A stretch of DNA of 64,000 nt from an uncultured Clostridia bacterium (GTDB taxonomy: Bacteria > Bacillota > Clostridia > Christensenellales > Borkfalkiaceae), in assembly GCA_930989535.1 (NCBI GenBank), contig CAKNLK010000010.1:1-64000 (forward strand). The letters are read 5' to 3'. Position 1 is the first letter of the stretch; each line of letters opens with the position of its first letter. A program made the position numbers and the translations under genes. Of the stretch, positions 40,705 to 52,200 are shown piece after piece. A model generated the notes under the pieces. The model was not told where the DNA came from. It saw nothing but the letters and a program-made list of their open reading frames with translations, and made no database searches.

Positions 40705-42057
40705 TTATTGTTTGAGTATCATATTCCTTATATCTTCCACCTCTTTGGCGACGCGGTCGTTGACCTTGATGAGGTTGGAAACCTTCTCGCGCGAGTGGAT
40801 GACGGTCGTATGGTCTCTGCCGCCGAGCGCCTCGCCGATGGAAACGAGGGGGATATTCATAATTTCGCACATCAGAAACGCGCAGATTTGGCGCGGCTGC
40901 ACCAGCTCCTTTTTCTTGCTCTTGCCCAAAAGTTTGTCTCGCGTGAGTTTATAGAAGGAGCAAACGCTGCCAATGATTTTATCCGAAGTCACCGTCTCGT
41001 GCTCTTCCTCGCTCACCGCCTCGTTGAGCGCGGTGGCGGCAAGTTCGAGGGTGATGGGCTTTTCGTGCAGCTTGCTCGCAAAGATGACCTTCGTCAGCCT
41101 CCCTTCGAGCGTGCGCACGTCGGTGCCCGAGTCGCGTGCCAAAAATTCCAGCACGTCGGCGGGCAAAATCGCCTTGCGCTCGTACGCCTTCTGCTTTAAG
41201 ATGGCGATCTTCGTCTCGGTGTCGGGCGGCTGAATGTCCGCAATCAGCCCTCCCTCGAAGCGGGTGCGCAGGCGCTCTTCGAGCGTGGAGATTTCCTTGG
41301 GCGGCACGTCGGAAGTGAGAACAATCTGCTTGTTTTCCGCCTGCAGGGCGTTGAATGTATGGAAAAGTTCCTCCTGCACCGCCTGCTTCTTCGCCAAAAA
41401 CTGCACGTCGTCGATGAGCAGAACGTCCACATTGCGGTAGCGGCTGCGGAAGCGCGCCTGCATGTCGCGGTTGTTCCCTTTATTTAAATAGATGGAGTCG
41501 ATAAGCTCGTTGATAAACTTTTCGCAGGTGGTGTACAGCACGCGCAAGCCGGGCTTGTGCAGGTTGATGTAGTTGGCAATCGACTGCAACAGGTGCGTCT
41601 TCCCCAGGCCCGAGGCGCCGTATATGTAGAGGGGGTTGAAGTTCGCGCCCGGGTTTTTCGCCACCGACTTTGCCGCGGCGAACACGAACTCGTTGCTCTT
41701 GCCCGCCACGAACGATTCGAAGGTAAAGCGAGGGTCTATGGTGGCGGGGGAATAGTCCTCGCCGTCCTCCTCCTCGACGCTCGTAAAGTACACCTCGTCG
41801 TTTCCTTCCACGACAAGCTCGAAGTCGGTGATGCCCGTATCCGCCTTTTTAAACGCCTCTTTTATTTTCTCGGTCAGGCTCTTGCCGATGTAGTTGGCGA
41901 AGAACTCCGTGTCCGTCTTGAGTACGATTTTCGTCCCGTCGATGTCCACGGGTACCAGCTTGGATATATAGGTGTTGTAGGTGACGGTCGACATGCTCGC
42001 CTGCAAAATTTCCCGTATCTTTTTCCACAAGATTTCGTACTGATTGTTTTCGGACAT
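40705..42057 (-). CDS. dnaA: Chromosomal replication initiator DnaA
   Basis: The 450-residue protein (start at ATG 42057-42055, GAGG Shine-Dalgarno) has domain I (LWKKIREILQASMSTVTYNT), the AAA+ Walker A GASGLGKTHLLQ, Walker B VLLIDDVQFLAKK, and domain IV with the DnaA-box-binding GGRDHTTVIHSREKV. It opens oriC. The frame upstream of 42057 is not supported. dnaN is not next to it and no TTATCCACA boxes occur in the gap to recF, so the usual dnaA-oriC-dnaN arrangement is broken here. Confidence 0.96.
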   Translation of the reverse strand: MSENNQYEILWKKIREILQASMSTVTYNTYISKLVPVDIDGTKIVLKTDTEFFANYIGKSLTEKIKEAFKKADTGITDFELVVEGNDEVYFTSVEEEDGEDYSPATIDPRFTFESFVAGKSNEFVFAAAKSVAKNPGANFNPLYIYGASGLGKTHLLQSIANYINLHKPGLRVLYTTCEKFINELIDSIYLNKGNNRDMQARFRSRYRNVDVLLIDDVQFLAKKQAVQEELFHTFNALQAENKQIVLTSDVPPKEISTLEERLRTRFEGGLIADIQPPDTETKIAILKQKAYERKAILPADVLEFLARDSGTDVRTLEGRLTKVIFASKLHEKPITLELAATALNEAVSEEEHETVTSDKIIGSVCSFYKLTRDKLLGKSKKKELVQPRQICAFLMCEIMNIPLVSIGEALGGRDHTTVIHSREKVSNLIKVNDRVAKEVEDIRNMILKQ

Positions 42058-42254
42058 AAAAAACCTCGAATCGCTTTGTCTTTTTTCGTAAAATATGCTA
42101 TAATATCCGGGTAAAAACGCGGCTCGCATCGTCCCCGTGCGGCGCGGCGGCCCCGCGTATAAATTCGTGACATTTATTATAATATAAATCGGCGAGAAAC
42201 ACAAGTTAAAATTGCCCAAAATAGAGCGGAAAAAATAGGGCGCGGCGAAAGGCG

Positions 42255-43352
42255 ATGCAAATCAAAAAACTCATACTCAAAAATTTCAGAAATTATGTAG
42301 ACGAAGAGTTTGACTTTTCGGGCGGCGTCAACGTGCTCTACGGCAAAAACGCGCAGGGCAAAACCAACTGCGCCGAGGCGGTGTTCTACCTCTGCGCGGG
42401 CGTTTCCCCCCGCGCCAAAAAGGACAGGCAGATGATTCTCTCCGGGCAGGACTGCGCCTACATCCGCGCCGACGCCGAAACGCGCTTCGGCAACATCTGC
42501 ATCGAGGCGGACATCTTCGAGAACAAGCGCGAAATCCGCGTCAACGGCAGCAGGATTGCCAAAAACGCCGACCTTCTCGGCAACATCAACGGCGTGTTTT
42601 TCAGCCCGAGCGAACTGCGGCTGGTGCAGGACGGGCCGGACGAGCGCCGGCGGTTTTTAAATGTCTCCATCTCGCAGATGTCCAAGAGCTACTACACCGC
42701 GCTCGTGCGCTACAACAAGATACTCGAACAGCGCAACGCGCTCTTAAAAAACAGGGACGTATCGCTGATTTTTGAAACATTGCCCGTGTGGGACGTGCAG
42801 CTGTGCCGCTACGCCGCCGAGCTCGCGATGCGCCGCGCGGAGTACATAGCCATGCTCGCGCCCTTTGCCAGGGAGAAGCACGCCTTTTTGACGGACGGCG
42901 CGGAAACGCTGGAAATCTCCTCCGACAGGCACTACGGCGAGGACAGGGAGGAAATCGAAAAGCGCCTTATGGCGGAGTTCGAATCCAACTACGAAAAGGA
43001 TGTAAAGCTCGGCTTTACGACCGCCGGCCCGCACAGGGACGATTTGAAAATCCTCATCAACGGCACGGAGGCGCGCGTGTACGGCTCGCAGGGGCAGGCG
43101 CGCACGGCGGCGCTCGCCATCAAGCTCGCGGAGGTGGAAATCTTCCAAAAGGCGGCGGGGGAGAGCCCCGTGCTCATTCTGGACGACGTGATGAGCGAAC
43201 TCGACTTAGCCCGCCGCCGCAAATTGCTCGCCGAAATCGACGGAATCCAGACCATTCTCACCTGCACGCATACGGAAAAAGTTTTGTTCGGCAAAACAGT
43301 GAACAAGATCCGCATCGTCGGCGGGAAAATAAAACAGGCAAAAGGGAATTAA
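42255..43352 (+). CDS. recF: DNA replication and repair protein RecF
   Basis: The 365-residue SMC-like ATPase has Walker A YGKNAQGKTNCAEA, the signature region GSQGQARTAALAIKLAE and Walker B VLILDDVMSELD. It loads RecA at gapped DNA with RecO and RecR. It is divergent from dnaA, with a 197-nt AT-rich gap; the usual dnaN and S4-domain genes are absent. A terminator overlaps its stop codon. Confidence 0.95.
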   Translation: MQIKKLILKNFRNYVDEEFDFSGGVNVLYGKNAQGKTNCAEAVFYLCAGVSPRAKKDRQMILSGQDCAYIRADAETRFGNICIEADIFENKREIRVNGSRIAKNADLLGNINGVFFSPSELRLVQDGPDERRRFLNVSISQMSKSYYTALVRYNKILEQRNALLKNRDVSLIFETLPVWDVQLCRYAAELAMRRAEYIAMLAPFAREKHAFLTDGAETLEISSDRHYGEDREEIEKRLMAEFESNYEKDVKLGFTTAGPHRDDLKILINGTEARVYGSQGQARTAALAIKLAEVEIFQKAAGESPVLILDDVMSELDLARRRKLLAEIDGIQTILTCTHTEKVLFGKTVNKIRIVGGKIKQAKGN

Positions 43353-43373
43353 CTGTTTCCTTTTGCCTGTTTT
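43330..43373 (+). terminator. Terminator overlapping the recF stop
   Basis: AAACAGGCAAAAGG pairs with CCTTTTGCCTGTTT, followed by a T-run; the left arm lies in the last recF codons. Confidence 0.9.
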
Positions 43374-43397
43374 TTTACTTGCCGCTTATTAAAGTTT

Positions 43398-43727
43398 TTA
43401 ATTTTCAGATTTATGTTCGAAAAGATCGACGTCAATCAATATTTTTTTACCGCAATCGGGGCAAAATACTGTAATTTGATCCGTTTTTTGTTTTTTGTGT
43501 ATGCTGAAAAACAGCGACGAAAGCATCAGCGCAATTCCTGAAACGGATAAAATCAGTCCGCTTCCGACAAGGGCAAAAAGAATTTTATATTGTCCTTTAT
43601 TCGAATAGGAAAAACCCCCGATGAAACATGTGCTCAATCCTATAAAACAGCCAATCCCCGCAATAACCAATGCAAGTGCGACAAAAAACAGCGTTTTATA
43701 AAGGTTTGAATTATTTTTACCTTTCAT
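43398..43727 (-). CDS. AT-rich small membrane protein with zinc-ribbon-like end
   Basis: The 109-residue protein has two membrane helices (about 13-33 and 48-72) and a C-terminal half zinc ribbon (VFCPDCGKKILIDVD). Its consensus promoter lies at 43756-43784 and a GGGGG-type ribosome site precedes the ATG. It is AT-rich relative to recF and the VanW gene and forms its own unit. Family not recognised. The flanking stretch 43785-43985 holds nothing I can name. Confidence 0.68.
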   Translation of the reverse strand: MKGKNNSNLYKTLFFVALALVIAGIGCFIGLSTCFIGGFSYSNKGQYKILFALVGSGLILSVSGIALMLSSLFFSIHKKQKTDQITVFCPDCGKKILIDVDLFEHKSEN

Positions 43728-43755
43728 TCTAAGTAGCCCCCTTAAGTTTTTTGAT

Positions 43756-43784
43756 ATTATATCATCCGCACGGTTTCATGTCAA
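43756..43784 (-). promoter_or_regulatory. Promoter of the zinc-ribbon membrane protein
   Basis: Minus-strand TTGACA (43784-43779), 17-base spacer, TATAAT (43761-43756). Confidence 0.85.
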
Positions 43785-43985
43785 GGGGAATTATGGTGCG
43801 TATCGTCTGTCCGGGCAAAACAAGAGTTGCGCTTCCGCACGCAGGAAAATAGAAAGAAAAGATGCGCAAAGAAACATTGAAAAATTCCTCCGCATCGCTC
43901 TCGCTTTTTCCTGTAGCCGGCGCGCAAAAAATCGATTCCTGCACATACTGTCAAAAAGCGCGCGGGCGCGCGGCGGGGGTGCGGT

Positions 43986-45413
43986 ATGCAGAGGGAGAAA
44001 AAGTTTTGGTTGTATCCGGCGGCAGTCGTCTGCCTGTATTTATTGCTGTGCGGCTTTGCTCCGCCCCGCCTGCCGCAAAACACCTTTATCGACGGGGTGG
44101 ACGTGTCGGGCATGGCGGCGCCCGCGGCGCTTGCCGCCGTGCGCGAACACCTCGCCGAGGAGCTTGCGGATAAGGTCTTTATCATCCGCGCGGGCGGTCG
44201 GAGCTATTCCTTCCGCTATCCCGAAATTTATTATGAAACGGACGCGCGCGAGGTCGTGCGCGCCGCCCGCAAAGGGGGCGAATATGTCCTCAAAAAGTCG
44301 ATACGTCTGACGAAAATTGACGACACATTGCGCGGAATCTGCGACGATTTTTATAAAAGGAGCGAGGATGCGCAAACCGAATTTCTCCCGAGCGAGGCGG
44401 AGCCTTTCCGTTTTTCCAAGGAAAGGGCGGGGCAGTTTTTAAACGGCGCACAGCTCAAAGAGGAGGTGGAAGCTGCGCTCGCAAACGGCGCGTGGGAGGT
44501 GTCCGTGCAGCCGCAAAAGGAGCTTCCCCGCCTCACCGAGGCCGCGGCACGGGCGCAGGCGAGCCTTCTCTCCGCCTTCACCACCTATTTTAGCGCGGAA
44601 AACGCGCCGCGCGCGCACAACATCGCTTTGGCGGCGGAAAAGCTCAACGGCACCGTTTTGGAGGCGGGCGAAATTCTGTCCTTCAACAAGCGGGTGGGGC
44701 CGCGCACGGCAAAGAACGGCTTTTTGGAGGCGCCCATCATCAAAGCGGGGGAATACGTCCCCGGTCTGGGCGGCGGGGTGTGTCAGGCGAGCACCACGCT
44801 GTACAATGCCGCCCTGCTGGCGGGGCTGGAAATCAAGGAATACCACCCGCACAGCCTCGTCTCGGGCTACATCGAGCCGTCGTTCGACGCGATGGTCAGC
44901 GGCTCGAACTGCGATTTGAAGATTAAAAACACCCTCGCGGGCAAAGTGTATCTCGTCTGCCGCTCGGGGAAGGGCTGGCTCAAAGTCAGCATCTACGGGC
45001 GGGAATCCCCCGTCACCTATGTGCGCGAGAGCGTGGTGTTAAACCGCATCGCCCCGCCCGAAGCGGAAGTGCGCGAAGGGGAGGAGGATTCCGTCATCCG
45101 CGCCGAAAAGGAGGGTATCGTCAGCGAAGGGTATCTTATCCGCCGCGAGGCGGGCAAGCCGGATAAGCGCGTGCGCATCCGCAAGGACAAGTACGCGCCC
45201 GTGCAGGGCATTCTCGTGCGCAAGCCGGAATCGGCCGCCGAGCAAACTCCCGCCGGACAGGGCGAAGGGGAGGGCGGCGAAAACAGGGGTGCAACGGAAC
45301 AAACAGAGTACGAAGGAGGCGGCCTCGTAATCGCCTTTCCGCATGCGCGCTTTCGTTTCTATTTGGAACGGGCGCGCGGGCGCAGTATACGCGCGGGCGC
45401 ACAATATAAGTAA
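43986..45413 (+). CDS. VanW-family protein with G5-like C-terminal region
   Basis: The 475-residue protein has an N-terminal membrane anchor or signal (WLYPAAVVCLYLLLCGFAPP), then a PG-binding-type region (FIDGVDVSGMAAPAALAAV). The VanW domain follows (FNKRVGPRTAKNGFLEAPII, LGGGVCQASTTLYNAALLAG, HSLVSGYIEPSFDAMV), and a G5-like segment lies near residue 360. The tail is glutamate/glycine-rich and then basic. VanW proteins are linked to the cell wall but their reaction is unknown. Likely extracellular. The ATG at 43986 has only a weak Shine-Dalgarno. Confidence 0.88.
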   Translation: MQREKKFWLYPAAVVCLYLLLCGFAPPRLPQNTFIDGVDVSGMAAPAALAAVREHLAEELADKVFIIRAGGRSYSFRYPEIYYETDAREVVRAARKGGEYVLKKSIRLTKIDDTLRGICDDFYKRSEDAQTEFLPSEAEPFRFSKERAGQFLNGAQLKEEVEAALANGAWEVSVQPQKELPRLTEAAARAQASLLSAFTTYFSAENAPRAHNIALAAEKLNGTVLEAGEILSFNKRVGPRTAKNGFLEAPIIKAGEYVPGLGGGVCQASTTLYNAALLAGLEIKEYHPHSLVSGYIEPSFDAMVSGSNCDLKIKNTLAGKVYLVCRSGKGWLKVSIYGRESPVTYVRESVVLNRIAPPEAEVREGEEDSVIRAEKEGIVSEGYLIRREAGKPDKRVRIRKDKYAPVQGILVRKPESAAEQTPAGQGEGEGGENRGATEQTEYEGGGLVIAFPHARFRFYLERARGRSIRAGAQYK

Positions 45414-45438
45414 AATTTACGATTCGACAAATTTATAC

Positions 45439-45467
45439 TTGATAAATCCGTAAGTTTTTGGTACAAT
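45439..45467 (+). promoter_or_regulatory. Promoter of asnS
   Basis: TTGATA (45439-45444), 17-base spacer, TACAAT (45462-45467). Confidence 0.7.
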
Positions 45468-45512
45468 GATAGGAAATAAACTGCGTTATTACACACTTAC
45501 GGAGATTTGGTT

Positions 45513-46895
<1,383 letters not shown>

Positions 46896-46901
46896 AAGGG
46901 T

Positions 46902-47088
46902 TCACGAAAAAAGTTTTAAGCTGATAAAACTTTTTTCCGTGATTTTGAGGGGAAACCCGAGCGGCTTTCCCCTCATCGATGCGCTATTTAAGGGCACACC
47001 AAAATACGCGCGGCGCATTCACCCGCTCAGGTCGCAAGTATGCGACAAATTGAGTGCGCTAATCCAAAATTGCGATTTTGGAACGCGC
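46902..47088 (-). repeat. Structured repeat, array B unit 1 (reverse)
   Basis: P5 at 46902-46942: foot TCAC/GTGA, a perfect 13-bp stem (GAAAAAAGTTTTA), loop AGCTGA, one bulged C. P4 is AGGGGAAA/TTTCCCCT. P3, P2 (GTCGCAAGTATGCGAC) and P1 (CCAAAAT/ATTTTGG) follow. Confidence 0.88.
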
Positions 47089-47112
47089 AAATAATTATTA
47101 AAATAATAACTT

Positions 47113-47316
47113 GCAAAAACGGAAATCGCAATTTTCGTTTTTGCCCCCAATATGCCGAAGGGCACAAGCGGAAAGAGTGAATTTGCGCGCATAAAGGTAT
47201 GAGAGCCCTGAAAAAGCGCGCAAAGAGAGAAAACAGGCGGTCAGCGGCAAAGCCGCGCGCCCGCGGGTTTTCTCTGAAATCAAGCGAATCGCAGCATCTC
47301 TTTTGCGAGATTCGCG
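47113..47316 (+). repeat. Structured repeat, array B unit 2 (forward), without insertion
   Basis: P1 is GCAAAAACGGAAA...TTTTCGTTTTTGC. P3 is TTTGCGCGC/GCGCGCAAA with a short loop containing GAGAGCCC. From 47218 to 47422 the sequence is identical to 19973-20177 of array A. Confidence 0.85.
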
Positions 47317-47338
47317 CGAAGGCTAAAATAAATATTTC

Positions 47339-47551
47339 GCGCAAGCAAAACCGCGCTTTTGCGTTAGCGCACCCGTATTTGCAAAAACTTTTGCTTTTGC
47401 AGGAAAGGTGAATGCGGCGCGCGTAAAATGGTGTGCCCTCAAAAGGCGCGCCACAGAGGAAAACTCCGATTGCACCGAGCGCAGCGAGGCCAATGGGGTT
47501 TTCCTCAAAATCACGACAATTTGTTTTGACAGCTCAAAACAAATTGTGTGA
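47339..47551 (+). repeat. Structured repeat, array B unit 3 (forward), empty-site version
   Basis: P1 is GCAAAACCGCGCTTTTGC. The P3 loop is short (GTAAAATGGTGTGCCCTC). The terminal P5 at 47511-47551 is identical to that at 20411-20451 (stem ACAATTTGTTTTG, loop ACAGCT). Confidence 0.88.
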
Positions 47552-47571
47552 ACAAAAGGAAGGTATTTTTC

Positions 47572-48600
47572 ATGAAAATCGTAGTAGACGCAATGGGCGG
47601 GGATAACGCCCCGCAGGAAATCGTCAAGGGCGCCGCAATGGCGCTTTCCAAGGATAAAGATTTAAAGGTCGTCCTGACGGGCGACGAGCAGAAGATAAAT
47701 AAGACGCTCGCCGGCCTTACATACGACAAGGCGCGGCTGGAAGTCATAAACTGCACCGAGGTCATCACCAACGACGACACGCCCACCCTCGCCATCCGCC
47801 AGAAGAAGGATTCCTCCCTCGTCGTGGCGCTCAAACTTCTCAAGGAGGACGAGGAAGTGCAGGGCTTCGTTTCGGCGGGCTCCACGGGCGCGGTGCTCAC
47901 GGGCGCGCTGCTGCGCGTCGGGCGCATCCGCGGCATCTCCCGCCCCGCTGTCTGCCCCATGCTCCCCACCGCAACGGGCGGCAGGGTGCTCATCATCGAC
48001 GCAGGCGCCAATGCCGAGTGCAAGCCGGTCAATTTGGCGCACTTTGCGATTATGGGCACGGCGTACGCCAAGGCGTCGGGCATCGCGAACCCGCGCGTCG
48101 GCCTCGTCACCAACGGCACCGAGGAGCACAAGGGCGACCCGCTCCATCAGGAGAGTTATCACCTGTTGAAGGGTTTACAGGGCATCAACTTCGTCGGCAA
48201 TGTCGAGGGGCGCGACATCATGAGCGGCGACATCGACGTGGCGGTATGCGACGGCTTTTCGGGCAACATCGCCTTAAAGACGGCGGAAGGCACGGCGCTC
48301 GCGGTCATGAGCGTCATCAAACAGAACATCAAGGCGTCGTTTGCGGCAAAACTGGGTTATGCCCTGTTCATGCGCGGCGCGTTCAAAAAGATCAAAAAGG
48401 TTCTCGATTACAGCAAGTACGGCGGCGCGGTGCTTTTGGGCATCGAAAAGGTCGTCGTCAAGTCGCACGGTTCGAGCAAGGCAGAATCCGTCTGCGCCTC
48501 TGTTTTGCAGGCGAAGGACGCGGCGGCGCAGAACCTCACGGCAAACATCGCGGCGATGCTCGCCGCGGTCGATTTGGAGTCGGTCGGTGCTCAGCAGTAG
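47572..48600 (+). CDS. plsX: Phosphate acyltransferase PlsX
   Basis: The 342-residue protein starts KIVVDAMGGDNAPQEIVKGA, the PlsX hallmark, with SAGSTGAVL, ATGGRVLIIDAGANAECKP and CDGFSGNIALKTAEG following. It converts acyl-ACP to acyl-phosphate for phospholipid synthesis. The ATG at 47572 follows AAAGGAAGG, the same leader as the korA-like gene. In many Firmicutes fabD, fabG and acpP follow; here rnc follows directly with overlapping ends. Confidence 0.96.
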   Translation: MKIVVDAMGGDNAPQEIVKGAAMALSKDKDLKVVLTGDEQKINKTLAGLTYDKARLEVINCTEVITNDDTPTLAIRQKKDSSLVVALKLLKEDEEVQGFVSAGSTGAVLTGALLRVGRIRGISRPAVCPMLPTATGGRVLIIDAGANAECKPVNLAHFAIMGTAYAKASGIANPRVGLVTNGTEEHKGDPLHQESYHLLKGLQGINFVGNVEGRDIMSGDIDVAVCDGFSGNIALKTAEGTALAVMSVIKQNIKASFAAKLGYALFMRGAFKKIKKVLDYSKYGGAVLLGIEKVVVKSHGSSKAESVCASVLQAKDAAAQNLTANIAAMLAAVDLESVGAQQ

Positions 48601-49237
48601 CGCGCTTTCGCAGATCGAGCGCAAAATCGGCTATACGTTCCGCGATAAATCGCTCCTTTCCACCTGCTTCACCCACTCGTCGTATGCCAACCGCTGCGGC
48701 GGGGAGAGCAACGAGCGGCTGGAATTTTTGGGCGACGCGGTGCTCGGCTTTCTGGTCGCGGAACAGCTGTACCGCCGCGGCGGCAGCGAGGGGGAGATGA
48801 CCTCCGCGCGCATCCGCCTCGTGTCGGCAAAGCCGCTCGAACAATCCGTCCGCGCCATGGGGCTGGAGCAGTACCTACTCTCGGCGGGCACGGCGGGGGA
48901 AAAGAGCGTTTCCAGCCTGTTCGAGGCGCTCACGGCGGGCATCTATTTAGACGGCGGCATGGAAGCCGCGCGCGCCTTCGTTTCGCGCCACCTTCCCTCG
49001 TCGGCGGAGCCGAATTATAAAGGGGATTTGCAGGAATTTTTGCAGGGCAGGCACCTCGAAACGGCGAAGTACACCGTCGTCGGGCGCTCGGGCGAAGACC
49101 ACGCGCCGCACTTCGTCGTGGAGGCCGCGGGCGCGGGCAAAACGGCGCGCGGCGAAGGCAACAGCGTCCGCGCGGCGGAAAAGCAGGCGGCGAAAGCCCT
49201 TTTGCAGATATTGAACGAAAAAACAGGGAGAGAATAA
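48587..49237 (+). CDS. rnc: Ribonuclease III
   Basis: The 216-residue protein has the RNase III signature NERLEFLGDAVLGFLVAEQL with the catalytic acidic residues, and a C-terminal double-stranded RNA-binding domain (NYKGDLQEFLQGRHLETAKY; SVRAAEKQAAKALLQIL). The chosen GTG at 48587 has GGAG 8 nt upstream and overlaps the plsX stop by 14 nt. The longer open frame to 48341 lies inside plsX and is rejected. Processes rRNA and other structured RNAs, so the repeat hairpins described here could be its targets. Confidence 0.93.
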   Translation: MLSSSALSQIERKIGYTFRDKSLLSTCFTHSSYANRCGGESNERLEFLGDAVLGFLVAEQLYRRGGSEGEMTSARIRLVSAKPLEQSVRAMGLEQYLLSAGTAGEKSVSSLFEALTAGIYLDGGMEAARAFVSRHLPSSAEPNYKGDLQEFLQGRHLETAKYTVVGRSGEDHAPHFVVEAAGAGKTARGEGNSVRAAEKQAAKALLQILNEKTGRE

Positions 49238-49241
49238 GGCT

Positions 49242-52200
49242 TTGAACTTCAAAAAAGTCGAACTCAACGGTTTCAAGTCCTTTGCGGACAAAACCGAAAT
49301 CAAATTTGATAACGGGGTAACGTGCATCGTCGGGCCGAACGGCTGCGGCAAGAGCAACGTGGCGGATTCCATTCGCTGGGTATTCGGCGAGCAGTCGGCA
49401 AAAACGATGCGCGGCTCGAACATGCAGGACGTCATCTTCGGCGGCACGCAGACGCGCAAAAGCCAATCCTTCTGCGAAGTCACGCTCACCTTCGATAACT
49501 CGACGCACATGTTCGCCGACCTCGATTACGACGAAGTCGCGTTCACCCGCCGCCTCTTCCGCAGCGGCGAAAGCGAGTACCTCATCAATAAACAGCCCTG
49601 CCGCATGAAGGACATCGTCGACAGGCTGCACGCCGTCGGCCTCGGCAAAGAGGGCTACTCCATCATCGGGCAGGGCAAAATCGAGCAGATTATGAACGCC
49701 AAGCCGGAGGACAGGCGCGCCATCTTCGAGGAAGCGACGGGCATCATCGTTTTCAAATCGCGCAAGCAGGAAATCGAGCGGCGGCTTGCCAATTCGTACA
49801 CCAACCTCAACATCTTTCTGCAGAGGATGGGCGAAGTCGAGCACATGCTCACGCCCCTTGCCCGCCAGGCGGAAAAGACGAAGAAATACAAGGAGCTGTA
49901 CGAGCAGCTCAAACACAACGAAATCAACCTCTACATATACAAGCACGACAACGCCGAATCGGCGCGCGCGTCCATCGGCAGCGTCCTCACCCGTATTCAG
50001 GCGGAAATCGACGCAAGCCGCAGAGAGGCGGAGGGCATGGACGAAAAGTACGCCGAAAACCGCCGCCGCATCGCCCAGAGCGACGAGCTTTTGCAAAAGC
50101 TGAACGAAAAAATCCTCGAATACACCGTCGAAATGCAGAAAAAGGAGGGCGACGTCAACGTCATCCGCGCCCGCATCACCTTCTTCGAGCAGCAGAAAGA
50201 GGGGGAAGAAAAGGCGGTCGAAGAGGGCGGCGCGCGGTTGGAAGCCATCGGCGAAGAGCTCGCCGCGGCACAAAATTCCGCAGACGATTACGAAAAAAAG
50301 ATAATCGACGCCCAAAGGGAGAGCGAAACGCTCTCGGGCGAAATCGCCGCGCTCAGCGAAAAGCTCTCCGAGTACGAGGCGCTCTCCGACGAGTCGCAGA
50401 AGAGCATCGTCGACACCATCGAAAACCTCTCGGAAATCCGCCAGAACATCGGCACCCTCTCCGCCAAAAAGGAGGCGGTGGAGGAGCGCATCGCCGAAAT
50501 CGCCGCCGCCGCCGAGTCGCTCAAGGGCGAAATCGAGGCGGATAAAAAATCGCTTTCCGAGTGCTCCGACTGGTACGACGAGGTGGTCGAGTACGTCTCC
50601 CGCGAAAAGGAGATGAAAGCGGCAAAGGAGCAGGAAATCCTCGATTTGAACACCGCGGCGGATGCGGCGAGCGAGTCGCTGTTCAACTGCAACGCCCGCA
50701 TCGCGGCGCTCAAAGACCGCGAGCGCTTCTACCGCAACGTCAAGGACGATTTCGAGGGCTACAAATTCTCCGTCAAAAAACTGATGAGCGACGCCCGCCG
50801 CAGTGCCGACCTTTCCGACCGCATCAAGGGCGTCATCGCCGACATCGTCAAAACGGACGAAAAGTACGAGGTCGCCATCGAAACGGCGTTCGGCGGCGCC
50901 ATGCAGAACATCGTCACGGCGACCAGCGACGACGCGCGCTATCTGATTGAATACTTAAAGCGCACCAAGGGCGGGCAAATCACCTTCCTGCCCGTCAAGT
51001 CGTTAAAGCCGCACTACGAAACGGACTACACCCGCCGCGCCTTAAAGGAAAAGGGCGCCGTCGGCCTCGCCAACGAGCTGGTGCGCTACGACAAATATTA
51101 CGACAACGTCATCTATAACCTCATCGGCAACACGCTGATCGCCGACAACATCGCCAACGCCACGGACATCGCGAAAAAATACCCGCACGCCTTCCGCATC
51201 GTAACGCTGGACGGCGACATCATCTCCACGAGCGGCTCCATGACGGGCGGCTCGCGCCGCGAGGGCGGCAGCAACTTCCTCGCCAACGAGCGCCGCATCG
51301 AGCAGGCGCAGGCGGATATCGCCGCGGCGGAAAAGGAGGCGAAGGTGTTTTCCGAAAAGCGCACCGCCTGCGAGGAGAAAAAGCAGAAGGCGGCGGCGGA
51401 GCTCGAGCAGCTGCGCGAGAGCTTCCAGGAGGCCCGCGCCAAGATCGCCGCGCTCGCCGAAAAGAAGACCACGCTCGAGGAAAAACTTTCCGAGGACGAA
51501 AAGGACTTAAAGACGCAGGAAACGACGCTCGCCCTCCTGTACGAGCGCATGAAGGACATCGACAGCGACTATTCCGCGTCCTCCGAGGGCGAGGAAAAAA
51601 TCAACCGCATGAAGAGCGATGCGCAGGGCGAATCCGACCGCCGCAAAGGGGAGTACGACAAGGTCAAGTCCGACTTGGGCGAGCGCAACCTCCGCATGAA
51701 CGTGCTGCAGGTGTACATCGCGCAGTACCGCGCCGCGGCGGAGGCGGACAAGGCGAACGTCGCCCGCCTCGAAAAGGAGCGGGAGGATTTAAAGGCGCGC
51801 ATCGCCGACGCGAAGAAGAACATCGGCAACATCGCCGCCACCATTTCCGATTTGGAGGACATGGCGGAAAAGGCGGCGCTCACGCCCGAGCAGCTGCAGG
51901 AGCTCAACGCCCTGCGCGAAAAGAAGGACGAGGAAACGCGCGCCAAAGAGAAGCTCAACGCAGAGCTCGAAAACGTAATGGCGCAGACGCGCGCCCTCAA
52001 CGAGCGCATCGAAAACCTTTCCGAGCGCCGCCATGCGCAGGAAATCGAGCTGACGAAAATCGATTCGGAGCTGGAAAATCTGCAGGCGCGCATCGACGAG
52101 GAGTATCAGGAAACGTACGAATCCTGTCAACAGTATAAGGACGACTCCTTCGACCCGAAGGAGGGGCAGACGGCGGTCAACCGCTTAAAGCGGGAAATCA

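Noticed and set aside
42058-42254. oriC between dnaA and recF
   Set aside because: No cluster of TTATCCACA-type boxes is present; only AT-rich -10-like sequence.
48930-50315. Minus-strand ORF of 461 codons
   Set aside because: Antisense to rnc and smc; no recognisable fold.
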